Assembly (NCBI GenBank): GCA_902489955.1
Contig: CABUBY010000068.1
Coordinates: forward strand, 1-8,938
Length of the DNA: 8,938 bases
Direction: 5' to 3'
Source: an uncultured Collinsella sp.
GTDB lineage: Bacteria; Actinomycetota; Coriobacteriia; Coriobacteriales; Coriobacteriaceae
A model generated the notes under the pieces. The model was not told the DNA's origin and searched no databases. It saw only the letters and a program-made list of their open reading frames with translations. Of the stretch, positions 1 through 4,444 are shown piece after piece; position 1 is the first letter of the stretch, and each line of letters opens with the position of its first letter. A program made the translations under genes and the position numbers.

Positions 1-1
1 T

Positions 2-175
2 CCGCTCGATGACCTGCGCACTCTGCGTAAGCCGATACATGTGATGTGTCGCGGTGATCTGGTACGTAAGCTCAAGGTGAAGCGTATTCCCGAGGTGGAC
101 GCCGAGCTCGACGCGATTATGGCCATGCCTGCCGAAGCGCTGGCTGAGGAGCTGGCCCGCGACGGTGTGGCGTAG
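2..175 (+). CDS. C-terminal end of an unrecognised protein (5' truncated)
   Basis: An open frame enters from the left edge (first full codon at 2) and ends at TAG 173-175, giving 57 residues of a C-terminus. The visible part starts PLDDLRTLRKPIHVMCRGDL, continues with a basic stretch (VRKLKVKRIP) and ends in an acidic, alanine-rich helix (PEVDAELDAIMAMPAEALAEE, read in two parts around residue 35). Codon use is GC-rich like the rest of the window, and a strong terminator follows 34 bases after the stop, which supports a real gene end. I do not recognise the family from this fragment, and no catalytic motif or membrane segment is visible. The gene runs towards the minus-strand zinc-ribbon gene, so the two are convergent and share the terminator. 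Confidence 0.7.
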   Translation, partial: PLDDLRTLRKPIHVMCRGDLVRKLKVKRIPEVDAELDAIMAMPAEALAEELARDGVA

Positions 176-208
176 ATGTGACAAAGGTGCAGCTCCGTTG
201 CCGCATAC

Positions 209-246
209 AAAAAGCCGAGGTCTCAACACGAGGCCTCGGCTTTTTT
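209..246. terminator. Bidirectional Rho-independent terminator
   Basis: An 11-bp stem (214-224 with 230-240, one G-T pair) closes a 5-nt AACAC loop. It is followed by six T on the + strand (241-246) and preceded by five A (209-213), so both strands have a hairpin with a U-run. It sits between two convergent genes and can stop both: the gene ending at 175 and the zinc-ribbon gene ending at 309. Confidence 0.92.
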
Positions 247-268
247 ATCGAACAAATACTTAAGATTT

Positions 269-297
269 GGGACAAACAAACCTGATTAATTTGTCCC
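269..297. repeat. Short GGGACA palindrome
   Basis: Perfect 8-bp arms GGGACAAA (269-276) and TTTGTCCC (290-297) enclose a 13-nt loop. It lies just after the 3' end of the zinc-ribbon gene. Read on the minus strand it begins GGGACAAATTAAT, close to GGGACAGGTTAAT in the larger palindrome at 838-884 on the other side of the same gene, so the two may belong to one repeat family. It could also be a second weak terminator for the zinc-ribbon gene, although no long U-run follows. Confidence 0.55.
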
Positions 298-308
298 GCG
301 TGCGGGTG

Positions 309-782
309 CTAGGAGCGGGTTTCCATCTTGGCGTGGCACTTGGGACAGGTGACGCGGATCTTGCCCTTGCCCTTGGGGACGGAGAGCATCTGGCCGCAGT
401 TGGGGCACTTGAGGTATGCCGTGGTCTTGCGACCCTTCCACATCTTCTTGGCCGTGCGCTTGGCACGCTCAAAGTCTTCCTTGCTGGTGCCGGCTGCGCG
501 TGAGGTGCTGGCCGCTGCAGTTCCACCGCCCAAGCTGGCGACGAACTTGCCCAAGCCGGGGACGTTCGCGGTCGCGGCGACAAAGGCCTCGTTCTCCTTG
601 CGACGTGCATCGATATTTTTGGACAGGCCGCGCAGCACGCCAATCACGATGACGGCGATGGCGATCCAGCTGAGCCACTGGATGCGGGCTATCGATCCGA
701 TCATCGCGATGACAATGCCGGCAAAACCCATCACGATGGTGAGTTCGTCGGCACCATTGCGACCCTTCATAAAGTCATTCAT
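309..782 (-). CDS. Small two-helix membrane protein with C-terminal zinc ribbon
   Basis: 157 residues. Two hydrophobic helices, about residues 14-32 and 36-53, form an N-terminal hairpin in the membrane. A basic linker follows (NIDARRKENEAF), then a small-residue, low-complexity stretch (about 85-100) and a basic segment (ERAKRTAKKMWKGRK). The C-terminus is a four-cysteine zinc ribbon, CPNCG at 126-130 and CPKCH at 146-150, so Zn binding by C126, C129, C146 and C149 is likely. The start is supported by AAAGG 8 bases upstream of the ATG. It stands alone: csoR ends 146 bases upstream on the same strand, with a palindromic repeat and a possible promoter between. The function is unknown. The layout (membrane anchor, basic linker, cytoplasmic zinc ribbon) suggests protein or nucleic-acid binding at the membrane, but that is inference. 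Confidence 0.85.
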   Translation of the reverse strand: MNDFMKGRNGADELTIVMGFAGIVIAMIGSIARIQWLSWIAIAVIVIGVLRGLSKNIDARRKENEAFVAATANVPGLGKFVASLGGGTAAASTSRAAGTSKEDFERAKRTAKKMWKGRKTTAYLKCPNCGQMLSVPKGKGKIRVTCPKCHAKMETRS

Positions 783-815
783 GCAAATTGCCTTTCATTC
801 GATATTCCGCACGCC

Positions 816-821
816 TTTATA
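816..821 (-). promoter_or_regulatory. Possible -10 box for the zinc-ribbon gene
   Basis: The minus strand reads TATAAA here, 34 bases before the ATG at 782, a sensible place for a promoter. No good -35 box is found at 16-18 bp (best is TGTCCC, inside the arm of the neighbouring palindrome). This is a weak call. Confidence 0.25.
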
Positions 822-837
822 CCCGATTTAGAGCAAG

Positions 838-919
838 GGGGACAGGTTAATCTGCACCAATGTGGTGCAAACATACCTGTCCCCGGAATACCAAGACGGT
901 GCAAAGAAGTCTGTCCCCA
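838..919. repeat. GGGGACAGGT palindrome plus a trailing half copy
   Basis: The outer arms GGGGACAGGT (838-847) and ACCTGTCCCC (875-884) are a perfect 10-bp inverted repeat. Nested inside is a second perfect hairpin, TGCACCA (853-859) with TGGTGCA (863-869). A second copy of only the right half follows 35 bases later (898-919: GGTGCAAA...CTGTCCCC). The block fills the space between csoR and the zinc-ribbon gene. GGGGACAG-type palindromes are often dispersed repeats, in some genomes linked to REP-associated tyrosine transposases; membership here is inferred from appearance only. It may also end the copA-copZ-csoR transcript, although no U-run follows the stem on the minus strand. Confidence 0.7.
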
Positions 920-928
920 ATGCCCCAA

Positions 929-1201
929 TTACTTGGAGAGCTTGTCGACGACGCGTTCGATTTCGGCGAGCTTGGCGGCTTTGAGGTCTTCGTCGCCCGA
1001 TTCGATTGCCGAAGTCACGCAGCCCTCGATATGCGCCTTGAGCACGTCGGCGTTAATGCGCGCGAGGAGCGCCTGTGTTGCCATGAGCTGCGTGGAGATG
1101 TCGACGCAGTAACGGTCCTCCTCGACCATTCGCAGGATGCCGTCGATCTGTCCGCGTGCCGTCTTGAGCATACGGGTCACCGATTTATGGTCTGCCATCA
1201 T
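929..1201 (-). CDS. csoR: CsoR-type copper-sensing repressor
   Basis: 90 residues, the normal length for the CsoR/RcnR (DUF156) family of all-helical, DNA-binding metal sensors. The family core is clear: KTARGQIDGILRMVEEDRYC, then ISTQLMATQALL. The Cu(I) ligand set of CsoR is present as C32, H57 and C61, with the same C-x24-H-x3-C spacing as in mycobacterial CsoR. This separates it from RcnR (nickel/cobalt) and FrmR (formaldehyde). Two ATGs are adjacent (1199-1201 and 1196-1198). I chose the first because GAGG lies 7 bases upstream of it; the second would give 89 residues. A longer in-frame start at 1429 would overlap copZ and is not needed. It is the last gene of the copA-copZ-csoR operon, 38 bases after copZ. 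It should repress the operon through the operator at 4012-4028 and let go when Cu(I) binds. Confidence 0.93.
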   Translation of the reverse strand: MMADHKSVTRMLKTARGQIDGILRMVEEDRYCVDISTQLMATQALLARINADVLKAHIEGCVTSAIESGDEDLKAAKLAEIERVVDKLSK

Positions 1202-1239
1202 GGCGGGTCCTCGTTTCTGGTCGGGGTGCGCGTGGGTCG

Positions 1240-1461
1240 TTACGCGGCGGTTACGGACAGGGCGTGGAACTTCTCGCCGGCGCCCTCGACGGCGGCGGCG
1301 AGCTGCTCGGCGGTCACGGTGTCGGCGCACTCCACCTGGACGGTCTGGGTCTCGTGATCGGCGTCGGCGTCGGTTACGCCGGCCACGTTGAGCAACGCCG
1401 TCTCGACGGTGGCGTCGCAGTGGCCGCACATGAGGCCGGAAGTCTTGATTGTGTATCGCAT
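1240..1461 (-). CDS. copZ: CopZ-like copper chaperone (single HMA domain)
   Basis: 73 residues making a single heavy-metal-associated domain of the ferredoxin-like fold. The metal loop is GLMCGHC at residues 9-15, with C12 and C15 as the Cu(I) ligands. It is followed by the usual helix (DATVETALLNVAGV) and strands (TQTVQVE). Members carry Cu(I) in the cytoplasm to CopA and to CsoR-type sensors. The start has an excellent AAGGAG seven bases upstream. It lies 152 bases downstream of copA and 38 bases upstream of csoR on the same strand. A large hairpin occupies the copA side of the copA-copZ gap; no convincing separate promoter for copZ was found there (only a weak TTTAAG, 17 bp, TAAACT pair), so it is probably co-transcribed with copA. 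Confidence 0.92.
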   Translation of the reverse strand: MRYTIKTSGLMCGHCDATVETALLNVAGVTDADADHETQTVQVECADTVTAEQLAAAVEGAGEKFHALSVTAA

Positions 1462-1534
1462 GGGTGTACTCCTTATCGATTGAGATTATCTGACAGTTTA
1501 GTCGTGAACAGCGTCATCTTAAAGGTGCGCTGAG

Positions 1535-1612
1535 GTGCCCGAGATTGCCCCGAAAGAGGAGCGAAGCGTACTTGGGTACGCGAGCAACGGTTTGAGGGGC
1601 AAGGTCGGGTGC
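1535..1612. other. Long imperfect hairpin between copA and copZ
   Basis: A 78-nt, near-symmetric stem begins one base past the copA stop codon. From the outside: CCCGA (1538-1542) with TCGGG (1605-1609); a 2x2 purine internal loop; TTGCCCC (1545-1551) with GGGGCAA (1596-1602); a larger internal region; GC (1561-1562) with GC (1584-1585); a GAA/GA purine loop; and finally GCGTAC (1566-1571) with GTACGC (1576-1581) closing a TTGG loop. No U-run follows on either strand, so it is not a standard terminator. It could be a dispersed repeat, an mRNA-stability or processing element that sets the copA to copZ ratio, or a protein-binding RNA. The structure is visible; the function is not. Confidence 0.65.
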
Positions 1613-1613
1613 A

Positions 1614-3953
1614 TCAGTGCGCCGTCTTGGGCTTAAAGGATTTTAGGCGCAGAGCATTGCTTACGACGCACACGCTCGACAGGCTCATGGCCGCGGCGCC
1701 GAACATCGGCGAGAGCTGCCAACCGGTGAGGGGGAAGAACACGCCCGCCGCCAGCGGAATGCCGATGCCGTTGTAGAACAGCGCCCAGAACAGGTCCTGC
1801 TTGATGTTGCGGATTGTGGCACGTGACAGCTCGATGGCACGGGCGACGTCCATGAGATCGCTGCGCATGAGTACCACGTCGGCGCCCTCCTTGGCGATGT
1901 CGGCGCCGGTGCCGATAGCAAGGCCCACGTCGGCGCGCGCCAGGGCGGGGGAGTCGTTGATGCCGTCGCCCACCATGGCGACCTTGCCGCCCGCATCCTG
2001 CAGTTCGCGCACGTGGCGCTCCTTGTCGGCGGGGAGGACGTCGGCGATGACCTGCGCACGGTCGAGGCCCACGCGGCGGGCGATGGCCTCGGCCGTCACG
2101 CGGTTGTCGCCGGTGAGCATGCGCACGTCGACGCCGAGCTTGCGGAGCGCGGCGATGGCCTCGGCACTCGTTTCTTTGACCTCGTCAGCCACGGCGATGG
2201 TGCCGGCAAGCTCGCCGTTCCTGGCAAAGAACAGCGGCGTCTTGCCTTCGGCGGCATATTGCTCGGCAAGACCCGCGGGCACGGTAACGCCCAACTCGTC
2301 CATCAGGCGCACGTTGCCGGCTGCGATGACATTCTGCCCCTCGCGTGCCGTAACGCCTCGTCCGGGCACGGCGGCAAAGTCCTCGACCATGCGCGCGACA
2401 ATTCCGCGCGCTTCGCACTCGGCCATAATCGCCTCGGCCAGCGGGTGCTCGCTCGAGCGCTCCAGCGCGGCGGCCAGCTTGAGCAGCGCCTTTTCGCTCA
2501 TGGCGGGCGAGCCGTCAGCGCGCGTGGCTACCACGATATCGGTCACGGCAGGCTTGCCGCGGGTGACGGTGCCAGTCTTGTCGAGCACCACGGTGCCCAC
2601 GCTGCGTAGATTCTCCAGCGCCTCGGCGCTCTTGAACAGAATGCCCATCTCGGCGCCCTTGCCGGTGCCGACCATAATGGCGACGGGTGTGGCCAGACCC
2701 AGCGCGCACGGGCAGCTGATCACCAGCACGGCGACGGCGGAGGTGAGCGCTTCGTTGACGCTTCCGGTCAAAACCATCCATGCCACAAAAGTTACGGCAG
2801 AGATTGCGAACACCACGGGCACGAACACGCCGGCGACCTTGTCGGCCATGCGGGCGATGGGCGCCTTGGTGGCGTTGGCGTCCTCGACGAGCTGGATAAT
2901 CTTGGCGAGCGACGTGTCGGCGCCCACACGCGTGGCGCGGAAGGTAAACGAGCCCGTGCGGTTGACCGTGGCCGCGTTGACGGTGTTGCCGGCGGTCTTC
3001 TCCACGGGAATGGATTCGCCGGTGAGCGCGCTCTCGTCCACGGCCGAGCTGCCCTCGAGCACCACGCCATCGACGGGGATGGACTCGCCGGGACGCACGC
3101 GCAGGACCTGGCCGGGCAGAATGGCATCGACGTTGACGGTGGTCTCGCTGCCGTCCTCTGCCACGACGGTCGCGGTCTTGGGTGCCAAGTCGATGAGCGC
3201 CTCGATAGCGCCGCCGGTTTTGGATTTGCTGCGTGTCTCGAGGTATTTGCCCACGGTGACCAGCGACAGGATGGTGCCGGCGCTCTCAAAATACAGGTTG
3301 TCCATGCTCGTCATCATGGCCTCGTGCACCTGACCTGCGGCTAGCTGGTCGGCCATGATAAACATGGCGTAGAGCGACCAGGCGATGGAGGCGGTGGCGC
3401 CGACGGCGATGAGGGCGTCCATGGTGGGCGCGCCGTGCGCGAGCGATTTAAACCCGTTGATAAAGTATGCGTCGTTGACGTAGACGATGGGGGTGAGCAG
3501 GACGAGCTCGGTGAGCGCGAGCGTCATGCTGTGGGTGTGGTCGGTGAAGACGCCGGGCAGTGGCCAGCCGAGCATATGCCCCATGCCTATGTAGAACAGC
3601 GGGATGAGGAAGATGATCGAGATGATGAGGCGGGTGCGCATGGCGGAGGCGGCGGCCTCCAGCTTTTTGGTGGGCGACTCCATATGGGCGGCGCCGGACC
3701 TGGCTTGCGCGCTGCCGCTTTGGGCGGCGTCGGTGCCCGTGCTGACGGGCGAGGCCGAGTAGCCAGCGCGATCGACAGCGCTGCAGATGTCGTCGGGGGT
3801 GACCTGCGCGGGGTCATAGTCCACCAGCATGGAACCGGCGAGCAGATTGACCGCGACGCTCTCGACGCCGTCGAGCTTGCTCACGGCGCGGTCTACGTGC
3901 GCCTGGCAGGCGGCGCACGTCATGCCGCCCACATCGAACTTATCTTGAGCCAT
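1614..3953 (-). CDS. copA: Copper-exporting P1B-type ATPase
   Basis: 779 residues. It pumps Cu(I) out of the cytoplasm using ATP. An N-terminal HMA domain has GMTCAAC at 10-16, followed by a small-residue linker (about 68-95). Eight membrane helices fit the P1B plan, beginning near 108. Motifs in order: TGES 311-314 (actuator), CPC 414-416 (transmembrane Cu site), DKTGT 458-462 (phosphorylated D458), SEHP 501-504 (P1B nucleotide-binding histidine), GDGIND 662-667, then YN 727-728 and MSLSS 756-760 in the last helices, which mark the Cu+ (CopA, P1B-1) class. All key residues are intact. I chose the ATG at 3953 (AGGAG five bases upstream) over the in-frame ATG at 3995: the latter has no good ribosome site and lies at the expected transcription start. 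It is first gene of the operon with copZ and csoR. Confidence 0.96.
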   Translation of the reverse strand: MAQDKFDVGGMTCAACQAHVDRAVSKLDGVESVAVNLLAGSMLVDYDPAQVTPDDICSAVDRAGYSASPVSTGTDAAQSGSAQARSGAAHMESPTKKLEAAASAMRTRLIISIIFLIPLFYIGMGHMLGWPLPGVFTDHTHSMTLALTELVLLTPIVYVNDAYFINGFKSLAHGAPTMDALIAVGATASIAWSLYAMFIMADQLAAGQVHEAMMTSMDNLYFESAGTILSLVTVGKYLETRSKSKTGGAIEALIDLAPKTATVVAEDGSETTVNVDAILPGQVLRVRPGESIPVDGVVLEGSSAVDESALTGESIPVEKTAGNTVNAATVNRTGSFTFRATRVGADTSLAKIIQLVEDANATKAPIARMADKVAGVFVPVVFAISAVTFVAWMVLTGSVNEALTSAVAVLVISCPCALGLATPVAIMVGTGKGAEMGILFKSAEALENLRSVGTVVLDKTGTVTRGKPAVTDIVVATRADGSPAMSEKALLKLAAALERSSEHPLAEAIMAECEARGIVARMVEDFAAVPGRGVTAREGQNVIAAGNVRLMDELGVTVPAGLAEQYAAEGKTPLFFARNGELAGTIAVADEVKETSAEAIAALRKLGVDVRMLTGDNRVTAEAIARRVGLDRAQVIADVLPADKERHVRELQDAGGKVAMVGDGINDSPALARADVGLAIGTGADIAKEGADVVLMRSDLMDVARAIELSRATIRNIKQDLFWALFYNGIGIPLAAGVFFPLTGWQLSPMFGAAAMSLSSVCVVSNALRLKSFKPKTAH

Positions 3954-4000
3954 GGCTTCTCCTTTCTGTGACGTAGTGTCGGAAATGTTAACCATCCGAT

Positions 4001-4031
4001 ACTATACACCCATACCCCCTGGGGGTGTCCA
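4001..4031 (-). promoter_or_regulatory. copA promoter
   Basis: The minus strand has TGGACA (4026-4031) as -35 and TATAGT (4001-4006) as -10, with a 19-bp spacer. Transcription would start near 3994, giving a leader of about 40 bases before the chosen copA ATG. The spacer is 2 bp longer than ideal and is filled by the CsoR-type dyad. A longer-than-ideal spacer should make the promoter weak without further help, or tuned so that a bound repressor blocks it fully. Confidence 0.65.
4012..4028. promoter_or_regulatory. CsoR operator
   Basis: ATACCCCCTGGGGGTGT is a near-perfect dyad (ATACCCCC / ACACCCCC as reverse complement, centre T4020), matching the known CsoR operator pattern of G-tract and C-tract half sites with TA flanks. 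It lies wholly between the -35 and -10 boxes of copA, apart from three bases at the -35 edge, so bound CsoR would exclude RNA polymerase. The csoR gene is the last gene of the same operon, giving autoregulation. Confidence 0.8.
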
Positions 4032-4056
4032 GTACAGAAATAATATATGAGATTTC

Positions 4057-4119
4057 GTTACAGATGAGGATGGATGGTTGACCGATGGACCGTCCCAACC
4101 AATCATCTCAATCTTTAAC
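4057..4119. repeat. Half unit of the palindromic repeat, paired with the first array arm
   Basis: GTTACAGATGAGGAT (4057-4071) is a right arm of the 57-nt palindrome family without its own left arm. It lies about 26 bases upstream of the copA -35 box. The stretch 4057-4080 is complementary to 4096-4119 over 24 positions with 4 mismatches and 2 G-T pairs, and the match runs beyond the repeat arm into flanking DNA (GATGGTTG with CAACCAATC). The left arm of unit A can thus pair either with this half unit or with its own right arm. Confidence 0.6.
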
Positions 4120-4402
4120 AACTAGACCCGTTTTTGTCGAGTAACTGTTACAGATCTAGACATTACATCGAGTCACAACTTAACGTCTCGATCTGTAACA
4201 TCTGGGGACCGTTTTGCCTGCTAGATGTTACAGATCGAGACAGAGCGTCTGCGGTCAACTCAAATGTCTTGATCTGTAACATCTAGAGAGGTTTTTGACC
4301 CCTTACTGTTACAGATTGAGATGTTGTCTCGCGGGGTTGGGGTTTGTCTCGTTCTGTAACATCTAGACCTGTATCTGCCGAGCTAGTGTTACAGATCAAG
4401 AC
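4105..4402. repeat. Tandem array of four 57-nt palindromic units (A-D)
   Basis: Unit positions are A 4105-4161, B 4185-4241, C 4266-4322 and D 4346-4402, with starts 80, 81 and 80 bp apart and 23/24-nt spacers that are mostly different. Each unit is an inverted repeat with arms near GTCTCGATCTGTAACA and TGTTACAGATCGAGAC around a loop rich in T near CCGTTTTTGCC. Unit B has 19-bp perfect arms (4185-4203 with 4223-4241); A, C and D are less perfect. The array fills the non-coding space between the kinase gene stop (4445) and the copA promoter; no protein is encoded in it. A fifth copy lies at 7842-7898. The family is unknown to me; a genome-wide dispersed palindrome is the simplest reading. The array may also end or insulate transcripts from the kinase gene. 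Confidence 0.9.
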
Positions 4403-4406
4403 AATT

Positions 4407-4425
4407 GACGGGGAGGGGTCCCGTC
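4407..4425 (-). terminator. Possible terminator hairpin after the kinase gene
   Basis: GACGGG (4407-4412) and CCCGTC (4420-4425) form a 6-bp stem with a 7-nt loop, 20 bases past the kinase stop codon. On the minus strand it is followed by AATTGTCTTG, which is only mildly U-rich, and then by palindromic unit D. Termination here is possible but not clear. Confidence 0.35.
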
Positions 4426-4444
4426 ACGGCAAGACGCCCGTTCC

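Noticed and set aside
929..1429. Longer csoR start at 1429
   Set aside because: The added part is arginine-rich, overlaps copZ almost fully, and the family begins at the ATG near 1201, which has its own GAGG site.
1462..1534. Separate promoter for copZ-csoR
   Set aside because: Only weak matches (TTTAAG, 17 bp, TAAACT) were seen, not enough to call a promoter.
1801..3333. Long + strand open frame of 510 codons
   Set aside because: It is antisense to copA, its product is low-complexity (Ser, Ala, Thr, Arg), and copA has all P-type ATPase motifs in frame.
3954..3995. copA start at 3995
   Set aside because: That ATG lies at the expected transcription start and lacks a ribosome site, while the ATG at 3953 has AGGAG five bases upstream and begins at the HMA domain.
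4001..4031. MerR/CueR-activated promoter because of the 19-bp spacer
   Set aside because: The dyad is C-tract/G-tract as for CsoR, not the CueR pattern, and csoR is in the same operon; the long spacer is kept only as an oddity.
4057..4402. CRISPR-like layout (repeat, spacer, repeat)
   Set aside because: The repeated units are 57 nt, strongly palindromic along their length and differ from each other, the spacers are only 23/24 nt with traces of shared sequence, one copy stands alone elsewhere, and no cas gene is present.
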